This document shows, one piece after another, positions 15,030 to 25,252 of a stretch of 64,000 nt of DNA. A model generated the notes under the pieces. The model saw only the letters and a list, made by a program, of their open reading frames with translations. It made no database searches and had not been told where the DNA came from. Position 1 is the stretch's first letter. Every line of letters begins with the position of its first letter. A program made the position numbers and the translations under genes. The stretch covers positions 248,001 through 312,000 of the forward strand of contig NJBM01000002.1 of the NCBI GenBank assembly GCA_005223045.1, written 5' to 3'. The stretch is from Planctomycetes bacterium B3_Pla. GTDB taxonomy: Bacteria > Planctomycetota > Phycisphaerae > Sedimentisphaerales > Anaerobacaceae.

Positions 15030-16496
15030 TCAAGCCTCTAATTTTACACGCAAATGGCCGAGCAGTTGGTCGGTGGACACCCTTGTCTGCTCCATCGAAT
15101 CGCGCTGCCGGACGGTTACAGTGTTGTCCTCTTTTGTCTGGCCGTCGACGGTGATGCAGAAAGGCGTGCCGGCCTCGTCCTGCCTGCGGTAGCGCCGGCC
15201 CACCGCGCCTTTTTGGTCGTAGAAGCAGTTGAAGTATTTCTTGAGATCGTTGTAGATGTTCGTTGCTATCTCCGGCATACCATCCTTCTTGACCAGCGGG
15301 AAGATGGCGGCCTTCACCGGCGCCAGGGCATGGTGGAAGCGCAGCAGGTTCCTCGTCTCGCCGCGAACTTCCTCTTCGTCGTAAGCGTCAACCAAAAAGG
15401 CCAGCGCGCTTCGGTCGATTCCGGCACTGGGCTCTATCACATAAGGGATATACCGCTGCTTCTTCTGGTCGTCGAAGTAAGAGAGCGGGCCTTTGAGGTA
15501 TTCCTCGGCCTCGTCGGCCAGTTCGATTTTCGTCATGTCTCCCTTGCTCTCGTACCATTTATTAAGCGTTCTCATGCCCCGCTGGTGCTGGCGCAGGTCA
15601 AAATCGGTGCGGTTGGCGATGCCTTCGAGTTCCTGCCAATCGCCCGAACCGAACGGGAACTTGTACTCGACGTCCACACAACCCTTGGCGTAGTGGGCAA
15701 GCTCGTCGGCATCGTGCTCGCGGAAGTGCAGGTTCTCTTTCTTGAGGCCCAACTCAAGGTACCAGTTGAATCGCGCCTCCTTCCAGTGCTCGAACCACTG
15801 CTCATCCGTGCCCGGCTCACAGAAGAACTCAAGCTCTGCCTGCTCGAACTCGCGCGTCCGGAAGATGAATGCCTTGGTTGTCACCTCGTTGCGGAAGCTC
15901 TTGCCGATCTGGGCGATCCCGAACGGTATCCTGACCCTCGTAGTATCCAGCACATTCCTGAAATTGGCAAAGATCCCCTGCGCCGTTTCCGGCCGAAGGT
16001 GCATTGTCATCGAATCGTCAACGTTGGCCCCCATCTGGGTCTCGAACATCAGCTTAAACGGCATCGGCTCGGTGAATTGCCCTACCGCCCCGCAGTTGGG
16101 GCATACCTTGTTGCTCAAATCCTGCGACTTCGCCATAGCCGTGTCGATGTCGATATGCTCGGTGTGCTCCTCAGTATGGTCGGTCAGATGATCGACGCGG
16201 GTCCGGGTGTTGCACTTTTTGCACTCGGCGATCAAATCGGCGAATTTGTCGGCGTGGCCGCTCGATTTCCACACCATCGGGTGCATAAGGATACTGCAAT
16301 CGAGCCCGACGACGTCATCGCGCATCTGGACGACGCTCTTCCACCAGGCCTTTTTGACGTTGTTCTTCAATTCAACGCCGAGCGGCCCGTAGTCGTAACA
16401 ACTGGCTAAGCCACCATAGATTTCGCTCGATTGAAATATGAAGCCCCTTCGCTTACACAGCGATACGATGTCGTCAAGTTTGGTAAGTTTTGCCAT
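15030..16496 (-). CDS. glyS: Glycyl-tRNA synthetase (dimeric class II type)
   Basis: About 488 residues from the ATG at 16496 (MAKLTKLDDIVSLCKRRG); the frame stays open further upstream but overlaps its own promoter. The N-terminal FQSSEIYGGLASCYDYGPLG is diagnostic for the eukaryote-like, single-chain GlyRS. Class II motif 2 (FRNEVTTKAFIFRTREFEQ) and motif 3 (EPSAGIDRSALAFL) are visible, followed by an anticodon-binding domain from about residue 380. It charges tRNA-Gly. Its last codons provide the ribosome binding site of the HEPN gene. A diverged second copy of its 3' end lies at 14101-14245, a sign of past insertion at this site. Confidence 0.96.
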   Translation of the reverse strand: MAKLTKLDDIVSLCKRRGFIFQSSEIYGGLASCYDYGPLGVELKNNVKKAWWKSVVQMRDDVVGLDCSILMHPMVWKSSGHADKFADLIAECKKCNTRTRVDHLTDHTEEHTEHIDIDTAMAKSQDLSNKVCPNCGAVGQFTEPMPFKLMFETQMGANVDDSMTMHLRPETAQGIFANFRNVLDTTRVRIPFGIAQIGKSFRNEVTTKAFIFRTREFEQAELEFFCEPGTDEQWFEHWKEARFNWYLELGLKKENLHFREHDADELAHYAKGCVDVEYKFPFGSGDWQELEGIANRTDFDLRQHQRGMRTLNKWYESKGDMTKIELADEAEEYLKGPLSYFDDQKKQRYIPYVIEPSAGIDRSALAFLVDAYDEEEVRGETRNLLRFHHALAPVKAAIFPLVKKDGMPEIATNIYNDLKKYFNCFYDQKGAVGRRYRRQDEAGTPFCITVDGQTKEDNTVTVRQRDSMEQTRVSTDQLLGHLRVKLEA

Positions 16497-16529
16497 ATTC
16501 GAGTCCCTAAATAATCTAAAAACCGGCCC

Positions 16530-16557
16530 ATTATACTCAGATTGAGGACGATTACAA
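16530..16557 (-). promoter_or_regulatory. Sigma-70-like promoter of glyS
   Basis: On the minus strand TTGTAA (16557-16552), 16 bp, then TATAAT (16535-16530), 34 bp before the glyS ATG. The -10 is a perfect match. Diverges from the guaA promoter. Confidence 0.6.
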
Positions 16558-16574
16558 GGATTGAAGCCGAACCG

Positions 16575-16603
16575 TTGACAATACCTGCGGCACGATTTAT
16601 ACT
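16575..16603 (+). promoter_or_regulatory. Sigma-70-like promoter of guaA
   Basis: TTGACA (16575-16580), 17 bp, TATACT (16598-16603), giving a leader of about 40 bases to the guaA ATG. This is the best sigma-70 match seen in the window. Confidence 0.72.
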
Positions 16604-16650
16604 CACGGCCAGACGCTAAACGAGTATCGAGCATCGAGAAACGAGTTTTT

Positions 16651-18192
16651 ATGAGCAGGGAAGTTGTCGCCATCCTGGATTTTGGCAGTCAGTACGGCCA
16701 GTTGATCGCCCGCAGGGTCCGTGAACAGAACGTATTCTCACGAATCTGCCGGGCCGACATTTCCGCGCAAGAATTGTCAAAGATGCCGCTCAAGGGTCTG
16801 ATCCTCTCAGGCGGGCCTGCGAGCGTTTACGACAAGAACGCTATTAAATGCGACGAGAAGATATTCGAGCTGGACGTACCGATCCTCGGCATCTGCTACG
16901 GCATGCAGTTGGCCTGCCAGATATTGGGTGCGAAAATCGTCCCCGCCGAGCGGCGCGAGTACGGGCGAACAAACTTGTCCATTCTCGACAAAAGCGATCT
17001 GTTCGCAAGTCTGCCCGAATCAATCACGGCATGGGCCAGCCACGGCGACCAGATCGAGGATTTGGGCGGCGATTTTGTCAAACTGGCAAGCACCGAGACA
17101 TGCCCGTTTGCCGCAGTCCGGCACAAAAAGAAAAAGTTCTTCGGCGTCCAGTTTCATCCCGAAGTCTCGCATACACCAAAAGGCTCGCAGATTTTGGAAA
17201 ATTTCCTATATGACATATGTGGCTGCGCTGGCGACTGGAAAATGAGCGATTTTGCCGGCGAGACTGTAGAGGCCGTCCGCAAACAGGTCGGCAGCGATAC
17301 GGTGATATGCGGCCTGAGCGGCGGCGTGGACTCTTCGGTCGTCGCCTCGCTGGTCCATAAGTCGATAGGCGATCAGCTTGTTTGCATCTTCGTCGATAAC
17401 GGCCTGCTGCGAAAGAACGAACGCGAACACGTCGTCTCGACCTTCCGCAACCATTTTCACATGGACCTGCGCGTCGTCGATTGGTCCGAGCAGTTCCTGG
17501 CCGGATTGAAAGGTGTTATCGAGCCCCAGCAAAAGCGGAAGATAATCGGCGCCGAGTTCATCAAGGCTTTCGAGTCCGAGGCGGCCAAAATCCCCAACGC
17601 CAAGTTCTTAGCCCAGGGGACGCTCTATCCCGACGTCATCGAGTCCGGCTCGAAAGACGGCAATCCCGCGGCGAACATAAAACTGCACCACAACGTCGGG
17701 GGCCTGCCCGAAGAATTAGGCTTCGACCTGGTCGAGCCGTTGCGCGATCTGTTCAAGGACGAAGTCCGCACCGTAGGCGAATACTTAGGCCTGCCCGAAG
17801 ACATCGTATGGCGACATCCCTTCCCGGGGCCGGGCCTGGCGGTCAGAATCGTCGGCGATGTTACGCCTCAGAGACTCGAAATCCTCCGTGCCGCCGACGA
17901 GATTCTAATTGATGAAATCAAATCGGCGGGATTATACAGAAAAATATCCCAGGCGTTAGCCGTACTGCTTCCCATCTCGACGGTCGGCGTTATGGGAGAC
18001 GAACGAAGCTATGAGAACGTAGTAGCTATCCGGGCGGTGGAAACCGTTGATTTCATGACCGCCGACTTCTCACGTATCCCTTATGAAGTCTTGGGCATCA
18101 TATCCAACCGAATAATAAACGAAGTCCGCGGTGTAAACCGCGTAGTTTACGACACCTCCAGCAAACCCCCCGCAACAATCGAATGGGAATAG
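16651..18192 (+). CDS. guaA: GMP synthase (glutamine-hydrolysing)
   Basis: Protein of 513 residues, full length. The N-terminal class I glutaminase domain has the nucleophile Cys in [11 protein letters not shown] and His/Glu in FHPEVSHT. The ATP pyrophosphatase domain starts at about residue 220 with the PP-loop [12 protein letters not shown]. The C-terminal dimerisation domain has [13 protein letters not shown] and the ending KPPATIEWE typical of GuaA. It converts XMP to GMP in the cytoplasm. It is divergent from glyS with its own strong promoter. An 18-bp hairpin (AGAGAAG/CTTCTCT at 18220-18237) lies just behind the stop. Confidence 0.98.
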   Translation: MSREVVAILDFGSQYGQLIARRVREQNVFSRICRADISAQELSKMPLKGLILSGGPASVYDKNAIKCDEKIFELDVPILGICYGMQLACQILGAKIVPAERREYGRTNLSILDKSDLFASLPESITAWASHGDQIEDLGGDFVKLASTETCPFAAVRHKKKKFFGVQFHPEVSHTPKGSQILENFLYDICGCAGDWKMSDFAGETVEAVRKQVGSDTVICGLSGGVDSSVVASLVHKSIGDQLVCIFVDNGLLRKNEREHVVSTFRNHFHMDLRVVDWSEQFLAGLKGVIEPQQKRKIIGAEFIKAFESEAAKIPNAKFLAQGTLYPDVIESGSKDGNPAANIKLHHNVGGLPEELGFDLVEPLRDLFKDEVRTVGEYLGLPEDIVWRHPFPGPGLAVRIVGDVTPQRLEILRAADEILIDEIKSAGLYRKISQALAVLLPISTVGVMGDERSYENVVAIRAVETVDFMTADFSRIPYEVLGIISNRIINEVRGVNRVVYDTSSKPPATIEWE

Positions 18193-18473
18193 GCCCGCCA
18201 CAGAGGACACAGAGTACACAGAGAAGCAGACTTCTCTAACTAATCGCTGTCAACACCTTCATAATTCGACATTCACCGTTCGATATTGGACATTCAATGA
18301 GATTGATTCTTGATTCCGAATACCCGCCGTCACCCCGAGCCCTGCCGAGGGGTCTATTGAAACACATCCGCGAAGCGGCTCCTCTGCCAGTAAACAGCTT
18401 GGTAGGGTGTGTAACTTGTTGCACACGCGGTTCTATTCTGAAAGCACCACTCACGACAAAAATAGGGTGCGTT
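18193..18473. other. Repeat-rich spacer downstream of guaA
   Basis: No gene found. It holds a 9-base-periodic CACAGAGGACACAGAGTACACAGAG-like run at 18199-18225, the 18-bp hairpin at 18220-18237 that may act in termination, and degenerate ATTC-rich heptamer-like sequence near 18256-18316. A GTCACCCCGAG...CCGAGGGG segment lies at 18330-18353, with TAGGGTGTGTAACTTGTTGC near 18412-18431. All look like fragments of dispersed intergenic repeats. Confidence 0.5.
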
Positions 18474-18610
18474 GGGCTGTTGAAAAAGTCCCACCGCAAA
18501 GCCTGAGATTGCCGCGCGATTCTGTGAATCGCTCGCAATGACGTAAAAATGAACCTTTTGTCATTGCGAGGAGCGGAGCGACGAAGCAATCTCACTTTTT
18601 TCAACAGCCC
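18474..18610. mobile_element. MITE-like element with terminal inverted repeats
   Basis: GGGCTGTTGAAAAAGT (18474-18489) is repeated inverted as ACTTTTTTCAACAGCCC (18594-18610) with one extra base. Inside are two inverted copies of the GTCATTGCGAG...GCAATCTC repeat: GAGATTGC...CGCAATGAC at 18512-18542 and GTCATTGCGAGG...GCAATCTC at 18560-18593. The element is 137 bp and has no coding capacity. Terminal GGCTGTTGAAAAA sequences are common ends of insertion sequences, so a non-autonomous derivative is likely. No clear target duplication was found. Confidence 0.6.
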
Positions 18611-18655
18611 CGCGTCCCTATTAAAATAATGTCAAAATATTTATACTGTTAAATA

Positions 18656-19186
18656 TCATTGGTTGTCTTTAGCTTCAATGATGAAGCTCTCTTGTGTTGA
18701 ACGATGCAGTCTTTTTTGGGCGAAGACAAAAAATCTTACTGAATATGGAGTATTTGTTTCAAACGTTTGGATAGATAAATGACAGCGATAGCTCAAATCC
18801 TCGTCCCCTATTGCGACTTGTTCTGAATAAAAAAAGGACAATGGGATAAGTGCACGGCCTTGGTCTGTTATGACCGGATTATCTGCTTTGAGGTGCTCTA
18901 TGTCATTTGTGCATTGTATTTTCACTTGATCTCCTAAGCATGTGCTGATGGCTTGCGCAGTCTCAATGGGGTTTTCTGCCTCTGGACCAACAAGCAATAT
19001 GGCGTAGTTAACTGTCTTACGTACTAAACCTCTGTTTTCTATTCTTGTGCGGATAGTAATGTTGCCTCCCTCAAGTTCTGGCTTTTCCAGATAGATGTGG
19101 AGGTAGCTAACATATGCATCCCATACTTTCCATGCAAATGCAATAACACCAAGCAAGACACCTATATTCTTTAATGATTCGATCAT
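18656..19186 (-). CDS. Hypothetical membrane-anchored protein
   Basis: Protein of 176 residues with an AAGGA ribosome binding site before the ATG. Residues 5-30 form one membrane segment (NIGVLLGVIAFAWKVWDAYV); the rest is a soluble beta-rich domain (ITIRTRIENRGLVRKTVNYAILLV, then IEHLKADNPVITDQGRALI). I do not recognise a family. Base composition is clearly more AT-rich than its neighbours, and the gene stands alone between two blocks of dispersed repeats separating guaA from carA. This suggests recent acquisition. There is no sign of partner genes. Confidence 0.6.
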   Translation of the reverse strand: MIESLKNIGVLLGVIAFAWKVWDAYVSYLHIYLEKPELEGGNITIRTRIENRGLVRKTVNYAILLVGPEAENPIETAQAISTCLGDQVKIQCTNDIEHLKADNPVITDQGRALIPLSFFYSEQVAIGDEDLSYRCHLSIQTFETNTPYSVRFFVFAQKRLHRSTQESFIIEAKDNQ

Positions 19187-19549
19187 TTGAATTTTCCTTA
19201 AAATTAAAAAAATATTGGATGACAGTATTTGTACTGTTTAATAAGTCTTTATTAAGAAGTATATATCCAAGATGACTCGCCACATCGCTTACTAGTAATA
19301 AATCTACTCTATGAAGCAGGATTTTAAAGGAAAAAGAAAAAAGTCTCAGCGAATTAGGGAATTAGCGGATTAGAGAATTGGGCGGATCGGGGATTACCGC
19401 GCTTTGCTCGGAAATCCCCTTGTTTGTCATGCTGAGCGAAGCCGAAGCATCTGGCTGAGAACGATAATCGCCTTCCGTTCGAGAGCAGATTTCTCCGCTG
19501 CGGGCCGCCTTTGGCCGCCATTCGGTCGAAATGACAGGCGGCAATCTTC
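19187..19549. other. Gene-free spacer with AT-rich DNA and a palindromic repeat
   Basis: The left part (19187-19345) is AT-rich without recognised features. From 19351 to 19395 there is a GGGAATTAGCGGATTAGAG-like short periodic run. A dispersed repeat beginning GTCATGCTGAGCGAAGCCG (19427) and ending GTCGAAATGACAGG (19526-19539) follows; its ends are loosely inverted. No gene was seen. Confidence 0.5.
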
Positions 19550-20662
19550 TTATTTGTCCATTAACTTTATAAAGTCGCCGAAGAGGTAATTCGAATCGTG
19601 GGGGCCGGGGGAGGCTTCGGGGTGGTATTGGACGCAGAAAGCATCCAACTTGCGGCAGCGGAATCCTTCGTTGGTGTTGTCGTTGAGATTCAGGTGCGTC
19701 AATTCGACGTCCTGCTTGCTGAGCGAGTCCATATCGACGCAAAAGCCGTGGTTCTGGCTGGTGATTTCGATCTTTTGGGTCTTGAGGTTCTTGACGGGAT
19801 GATTGGCGCCGCGGTGGCCGAACTTGAGCTTGTACGTCTTGGCGCCGAGAGCGAGAGCCAGTATCTGGTGGCCCAGGCAGATGCCGAAGATCGGGACTTT
19901 GCCGAGCAGTTGCCGGACGGTCTCGACGGCGTAGTCAACCGGCGCCGGGTCGCCCGGACCGTTGCTTAAAAATACGCCGTCGGGCTTGCGCTCCAGGACG
20001 GCTTTGGCAGGCGTTGCTGCGGGCACGACGTGGACGTCGCAGCCGTGCGAGCGAAGCAGGCGGAGGATGTTTTGCTTGACGCCGAAATCGAAGGCCACGA
20101 CCTTGTATTTCTTCTCAGGTTTGCACTGCCGGCCGGTCAACACGTCGATGACGCCTTTGTTCCAATCGTATGGTTTTTTGGCAGTGACGTTTTTCACTAT
20201 GTCCCGTCCGACCAGGCCGGGATATTTGTCCAGCTCTTTCTTTAGATTCGCCAGGTCAAATTCGGTCGAGGAGATGACTCCTCGCATTGCCCCCTCTTCG
20301 CGGATGTGCTTGACGAGGGCCCTGGTGTCGATGCCTTCGAGGCCGACAATGTTGTTGGCCTTGAGGTAATCGCTGAGCGATTCGCCGCTCCTCCAGTTGC
20401 TCGGATAATCACAGTTTTCCTTGACGATGAAACCGGCGGCGAAAATCTTCCTCGATTCCCAGTCGGCCTTGTTCGTGCCGTAGTTGCCGATAAGGGGATA
20501 CGTCATGGTGATTATCTGTTCGTTGTAGGATGGATCGGTCAATATCTCCTGGTAGCCCGACATGCTCGTGTTGAACACAACTTCCCCGCATTTCAGACCC
20601 TTGGCGCCAAAAGATGAGCCTTTGAAAACGGTGCCGTCTTCCAATAACAAAATAGCTTTCAC
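19550..20662 (-). CDS. carA: Carbamoyl-phosphate synthase small subunit
   Basis: Protein of 370 residues, GTG start with AGGAA upstream. The N-terminal domain shows [15 protein letters not shown]. The C-terminal class I glutaminase has the nucleophile Cys in [15 protein letters not shown] and the catalytic His/Glu in [11 protein letters not shown]. It supplies ammonia from glutamine to CarB for pyrimidine and arginine synthesis. It follows carB by 15 bp, so the operon order is carB-carA, the reverse of the usual arrangement. Confidence 0.97.
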   Translation of the reverse strand: MKAILLLEDGTVFKGSSFGAKGLKCGEVVFNTSMSGYQEILTDPSYNEQIITMTYPLIGNYGTNKADWESRKIFAAGFIVKENCDYPSNWRSGESLSDYLKANNIVGLEGIDTRALVKHIREEGAMRGVISSTEFDLANLKKELDKYPGLVGRDIVKNVTAKKPYDWNKGVIDVLTGRQCKPEKKYKVVAFDFGVKQNILRLLRSHGCDVHVVPAATPAKAVLERKPDGVFLSNGPGDPAPVDYAVETVRQLLGKVPIFGICLGHQILALALGAKTYKLKFGHRGANHPVKNLKTQKIEITSQNHGFCVDMDSLSKQDVELTHLNLNDNTNEGFRCRKLDAFCVQYHPEASPGPHDSNYLFGDFIKLMDK

Positions 20663-20677
20663 CAGCGAATTTCCTTC

Positions 20678-23600
20678 TTATCGATAGTACAACTGAATGG
20701 GCTTGACGCCGATTTCCCTGTTCTTCATCGCCTCGATGGCCTTCGCCACCGCGGTCGCGCCCCTGATCGTGGTTACGTAGGGCACCTGCCTGTCGAGCGC
20801 GCTTCTTCTAATCGAAAACGAATCCATAATCGACTGCTTGCCGACCGTGGTATTTATAATCAGGTCGATCTCGTCGTTTATTATCGAGTCCACAATGTTC
20901 GGCCTGCCTTCGGTGATTTTCAATACGAACTCCGAGGGGATGTTGCTGTTGATAAGCGCAATACACGTGCCCTTTGTGGCGACGATCTTAAAGCCTGACT
21001 CGTGCAGCTTGCGGGCGACTTCAACGGCCTTTGCCTTGTCGCTGTCCCTGACACTCAGCAGCACGTTGCCGCTTGTCGGCAGGGTATTGCCGGCTGCGAT
21101 TTGCGATTTTGCAAACGCAATGCCGAAATCATCCGATATCCCCATGACCTCGCCGGTCGAGAGCATCTCCGGACCCAGCAGCGTGTCTATGCCGGGGAAT
21201 TTCAGGAACGGGAAGACCGCCTCTTTGACGGAGAAATGATCGTGCTGCACCTCTTTCGTAAAATTCAACTCGTCCAGCGTCATCCCGGTCATTATTTTGG
21301 CCGCGAGCTTTGCCAGCGGCACGCCGATGGACTTGCTCACAAATGGAATCGTCCTGGACGCCCGCGGATTGACTTCGAGAATATAGACATCCCCGTCCTT
21401 GACGGCGAACTGAATGTTTATGAGGCCTTTGACTTTCAATTCCAGTGCAAGGAGCTTGGCCTGTTTCTTAATCTCCGTCAGCACCTTTTCGCTGATCGAG
21501 ACCGGCGGCAGCGAGCACGCGCTGTCGCCCGAATGGACGCCGGCTTCCTCGATATGCTCCATTATCCCGCCGATGACGACTTTGCCACCGTCACAGATTG
21601 CATCGACGTCCAATTCCGTGGCGTCGTCGAGGAATTTATCAACCAGAATCGGATGTTTGCCGGAGACTTCAATCGCTTCCTCGACACAAGCCTCTAATTC
21701 CTGCTGGTCGTAAACAATCTGCATCGCCCTGCCGCCCAGAACAAAGCTGGGTCTGATCAGAAGCGGAAAGCCCAATTCTTCTGCGATCTTGAGCGCTTGA
21801 GTATAGGTCCTTGCCGTGCCGCTGTAGGGCTGGCGGAGGTTCAGCTTCTCGACGAGCTTATTGAACCGCTTGCGATCCTCGGCCCGGTCGATGCTGTCGG
21901 GCGAGGTGCCTATTATCTTGACTCCGGCTTTTTCCAGAGGCACCGCCAGCTTTAACGGCGTCTGGCCGCCGAACTGCACGATCACGCCGTCCGGGTTTTC
22001 CTTTTCCACGATGGACATGACGTCCTCGAACGTAAGCGGCTCGAAGTAGAGCCTGTCCGAAGTGTCGTAATCGGTGCTCACCGTCTCGGGGTTGCAATTG
22101 ACCATGATGGATTCGATGCCGATTTCTCTAAGCGCGAACGCGGCATGAACGCAGCAATAATCGAACTCGATCCCCTGGCCTATCCGGTTAGGCCCGCCGC
22201 CGAGAATGATGACTTTCTTTCTATCGGTCGGATTCGCCTCACACTCGGCTTCAAACGTCGAATAGAGATAAGGGGTCGTCGCCTCGAATTCCGCCCCGCA
22301 GGTGTCAACGGTCTTGTAAACTGCATTTATCCCAAGCTCCTGCCGGCGCTTGCGCACAGCCCGCTCACCAAGATCGAGCAAAGATCCCAGGTACTTATCA
22401 CTGAAGCCGTACTCTTTGGCTTGTCTCAAGAGACCGGACGACAGACCGTTTCCCTTCTGACTTCCACTTTTCTTTATCTTCGCCTCGAGTTTGACAATGT
22501 CCTTTATGTTATTGAGAAACCAGGGATCGATCTTCGTCAAAGCGAAAATTTCCTCGACCGACAGTTTCCGCCGCAGCGCCTCGGCTACGTACCAGAGCTT
22601 GTCCCAGCAGTTCGTCCGCAGCTTGTTCTTTAACTCGCGCGTGGACATGCCGGCGTTGATGTGCCTGCTGTCGAGCGAATAGCGGTTTATCTCAAGCGAC
22701 CTGACAGCCTTTTGCAATGATTCCTTGAACGTCCTGCCGATAGCCATCGCCTCGCCGACCGATTTCATCTGCACGGTCAGCTCGGGATTGGTCTTCGGGA
22801 ATTTCTCGAACGTAAACCGCGGCCACTTAACTACGCAGTAATCGATGGTCGGCTCGAAGCAGGCCGGCGTCTTCTTAGTGATATCGTTCGGAATCTCGTC
22901 CAGCGTATATCCCACGGCCAGTAGCGAGGCAATCTTGGCGATGGGGAATCCGGTCGCCTTGGAAGCGAGCGCCGAGCTTCGCGAAACCCTCGGGTTCATC
23001 TCGATCACGTAAAGCTTGCCGTTATCGGGATTGACGGCGAATTGTATGTTCGAGCCGCCCGTCTCGACGCCGATGGCCCGGATGATCTTGAGCGAAGCAT
23101 CGCGCATCAACTGGTATTCTTTGTCGGTGAGGGTTTGTGCCGGGGCGACCGTAATGCTGTCGCCGGTATGAATCCCCATCGGATCGAGGTTCTCGATAGA
23201 GCAGACAATTACGACATTGTCCTTCCTGTCCCTCATGACCTCGAGTTCGTACTCTTTCCACCCAACCACGGACTCTTCGACGAGGACCTGGCTCTTGGGA
23301 CTCAGATTCAAGCCCCAGTGAATGTACTCGTCATACTCCTCGGCGTTATAGGCGACGTTGCCGCCCGTGCCGCCTAACGTATAAGATGGGCGGATAATAG
23401 CCGGATAGTCCACGTAATCGACAATCTTCTTCGCCTCGTCCCACGTTCGGGCGTAGCCGCTCTTGGGCACTTCCAGCCCGCACTCGGCCATTACCTTCTT
23501 AAAGCGGTCTCTCTCCTCGGCCTTCTTGATGGTTCTTAGATTCGCCCCTAACATCCGGACGTTATACTTCTTCAGCACGCCGCTTTCAGCCAGCGCTACG

Positions 23601-23896
23601 GCGGTATTCAGACCGGTCTGGCCCCCCAACGTGGGCAGCAGACTATCGGGCTTTTCCTTAGCGATTATTTTCTCGACAATCTGAGGCGTGATCGGCTCGA
23701 TATACGTCCTGTCGGCCAATTCCGGGTCGGTCATTATTGTCGCGGGATTGCTGTTGACAAGAATCACCTTGTAGCCGGCGTTCCTGAGCACCTTGCACGC
23801 CTGGGCGCCGGAATAGTCGAACTCGCAGGCCTGCCCGATCACTATCGGCCCGGAGCCTATTATCAGTATTTTGCGAATATCCTTGCGTTTCGGCAT
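20678..23896 (-). CDS. carB: Carbamoyl-phosphate synthase large subunit
   Basis: Protein of 1072 residues, full length. Two homologous ATP-grasp halves are visible. The first starts [20 protein letters not shown] with [17 protein letters not shown]; the second starts near residue 560 with [20 protein letters not shown] and contains [14 protein letters not shown]. The C-terminal allosteric MGS-like domain ends with [19 protein letters not shown]. It makes carbamoyl phosphate from bicarbonate, ammonia and two ATP. First gene of carB-carA, preceded by a plausible sigma-70 promoter about 110 bp upstream. Confidence 0.98.
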   Translation of the reverse strand: MPKRKDIRKILIIGSGPIVIGQACEFDYSGAQACKVLRNAGYKVILVNSNPATIMTDPELADRTYIEPITPQIVEKIIAKEKPDSLLPTLGGQTGLNTAVALAESGVLKKYNVRMLGANLRTIKKAEERDRFKKVMAECGLEVPKSGYARTWDEAKKIVDYVDYPAIIRPSYTLGGTGGNVAYNAEEYDEYIHWGLNLSPKSQVLVEESVVGWKEYELEVMRDRKDNVVIVCSIENLDPMGIHTGDSITVAPAQTLTDKEYQLMRDASLKIIRAIGVETGGSNIQFAVNPDNGKLYVIEMNPRVSRSSALASKATGFPIAKIASLLAVGYTLDEIPNDITKKTPACFEPTIDYCVVKWPRFTFEKFPKTNPELTVQMKSVGEAMAIGRTFKESLQKAVRSLEINRYSLDSRHINAGMSTRELKNKLRTNCWDKLWYVAEALRRKLSVEEIFALTKIDPWFLNNIKDIVKLEAKIKKSGSQKGNGLSSGLLRQAKEYGFSDKYLGSLLDLGERAVRKRRQELGINAVYKTVDTCGAEFEATTPYLYSTFEAECEANPTDRKKVIILGGGPNRIGQGIEFDYCCVHAAFALREIGIESIMVNCNPETVSTDYDTSDRLYFEPLTFEDVMSIVEKENPDGVIVQFGGQTPLKLAVPLEKAGVKIIGTSPDSIDRAEDRKRFNKLVEKLNLRQPYSGTARTYTQALKIAEELGFPLLIRPSFVLGGRAMQIVYDQQELEACVEEAIEVSGKHPILVDKFLDDATELDVDAICDGGKVVIGGIMEHIEEAGVHSGDSACSLPPVSISEKVLTEIKKQAKLLALELKVKGLINIQFAVKDGDVYILEVNPRASRTIPFVSKSIGVPLAKLAAKIMTGMTLDELNFTKEVQHDHFSVKEAVFPFLKFPGIDTLLGPEMLSTGEVMGISDDFGIAFAKSQIAAGNTLPTSGNVLLSVRDSDKAKAVEVARKLHESGFKIVATKGTCIALINSNIPSEFVLKITEGRPNIVDSIINDEIDLIINTTVGKQSIMDSFSIRRSALDRQVPYVTTIRGATAVAKAIEAMKNREIGVKPIQLYYR

Positions 23897-24006
23897 TACA
23901 CCTTCCTGACAAACTGCCCTTCCATGCTACTTGCGGCACCAATACCGCCACACATCCCTGCACCGAATCCCCATTTAGCGATGTGGCGCATATCGGAATT
24001 CGACAC

Positions 24007-24035
24007 ACTATATTGCCAAAATCTCAACTCTGCAA
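24007..24035 (-). promoter_or_regulatory. Sigma-70-like promoter of carB-carA
   Basis: Minus strand TTGCAG (24035-24030), 17 bp, TATAGT (24012-24007). This leaves an untranslated leader of roughly 100 bases before the carB ATG at 23896. Predicted by eye. Confidence 0.45.
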
Positions 24036-24053
24036 GAGCAATTTCCGTATTAG

Positions 24054-24082
24054 CCACGAAGGCACAAAGACACGAAGAAATA
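24054..24082. repeat. Nine-base periodic CACGAAGGCA repeat
   Basis: CCACGAAGGCACAAAGACAC followed by GAAGAA is a short 9-base-periodic run of a CACxAAGxx unit, related in style to the CACAGAGGACACAGAG run behind guaA. It lies in the spacer between carB and the prepilin-like gene. Confidence 0.6.
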
Positions 24083-24176
24083 ATCAATTGTCTTTACGCA
24101 CGGAGAAAAGTATAATGTGAATCAGCGACAGCAGGATAGACGCGAGCGTCTCGATTGTTTTATGAGAGGTGTCGTT

Positions 24177-24989
24177 ATGAAAAGAAGATGCGGTTTCACA
24201 CTCATAGAGCTGTTGGTGGTCATCGCGATCATTGCCCTGTTAATGGGCATTATGATACCCACGTTGAGCAGGATCAGGAGACAGGCGGCGGGCAGTGCAT
24301 GCCTTTCCAATCAACACCAACTGATACTGGCCTGGGTCATGTACGCCCAGGATAACGGCGACAACCTGATTGGAGGCCACGACGGGCATTCCTCCTCGCC
24401 CAGCCGGGGCTATGACTGGGTCGAGCTGCCGCAGAAAGAAGACGGCACCGTAGTCGCCGGAACCGCAGCCACCATTGAAGACAAGAAACGGGGTTGCGAA
24501 CGCGGCGCCCTGTTCCCGTACGTGCAGAACGTCGATCTCTATCACTGCCCGGGCGACAGGAGACACCGAACCGAGATGACGCATCGCAGCTACGGAATTC
24601 CGGGCGGTATGAACGGCGATGTCGGCACCGGCCCCGGCAGTTGGCTTTCACAACAATGGGGACATCCATCCTACAAGAAGCTCACGCAGATCAGGAACCC
24701 CGGCGTCAAATACGTATTTCTCGAGGAGAAAACCGACGTGGGCGGCTGGAACTGGGGATCCTGGAACCTGGAGAAGCAAGGCGATCGATGGTGGGACCCG
24801 ATTGTCGTGCGGCACGGGCGGCTCAGTGTGCTGGCCTTCTCCGATGGCCATGCGGTTAAGCACCAGTGGAAGCAGAAGAGCACACTGGAAATGACGCATG
24901 TGGACTATCCTGATTGTATTCGGTGGCCCGTCACCGACGGCACCGACGACCTGGAATTCATGCGCCGCGGATACAATCCCGCACGCTAA
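24177..24989 (+). CDS. Prepilin-type N-terminal methylation protein with H-X9-DG motif
   Basis: About 270 residues from ATG 24177, chosen for its GAGAGGT ribosome binding site and because it places the class III leader MKRRCGFTLIELLVVIAI directly at the start. The hydrophobic helix runs to about residue 30 and the conserved Glu follows the cleavage site. The C-terminal part holds RHGRLSVLAFSDGHAVKHQW, where His, nine residues and Asp-Gly form the H-X9-DG motif of a very large Planctomycetota family. The proteins are pseudopilin-like, exported and anchored; their individual roles are unknown. No pilus assembly genes are nearby, which is usual for this family. Confidence 0.88.
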   Translation: MKRRCGFTLIELLVVIAIIALLMGIMIPTLSRIRRQAAGSACLSNQHQLILAWVMYAQDNGDNLIGGHDGHSSSPSRGYDWVELPQKEDGTVVAGTAATIEDKKRGCERGALFPYVQNVDLYHCPGDRRHRTEMTHRSYGIPGGMNGDVGTGPGSWLSQQWGHPSYKKLTQIRNPGVKYVFLEEKTDVGGWNWGSWNLEKQGDRWWDPIVVRHGRLSVLAFSDGHAVKHQWKQKSTLEMTHVDYPDCIRWPVTDGTDDLEFMRRGYNPAR

Positions 24990-25252
24990 AAAAAGGAGCA
25001 GTTGTAGGTTGGGTAACTCTATTGCCCATACCGAATGAAAAGTAATGATTGGACAATGTTGAACCGCATGGACAGTCCACAGTCCTAAGGACTCCTTACG
25101 GAGGACGCCTTGCGGCGAAAAACCTGCCACACTATGTGACGGTAATTTTGGAAAATGAGGAGGTTTTCTCCGAAGTTTCCGAAAAATTGCCGTTACAAAT
25201 GCCTGCTTTTGACGTCTATATATCCGACAAAAGGAAATAAGGAGACTTGATT

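Noticed and set aside
15054..16409. Long open frame (451 codons) opposite glyS
   Set aside because: Antisense to glyS, with no domain and no ribosome binding site.
25049..25240. Open frame of 63 codons between the prepilin-like and esterase genes
   Set aside because: No ribosome binding site, no hydrophobic or domain pattern, and poor start context; likely chance.
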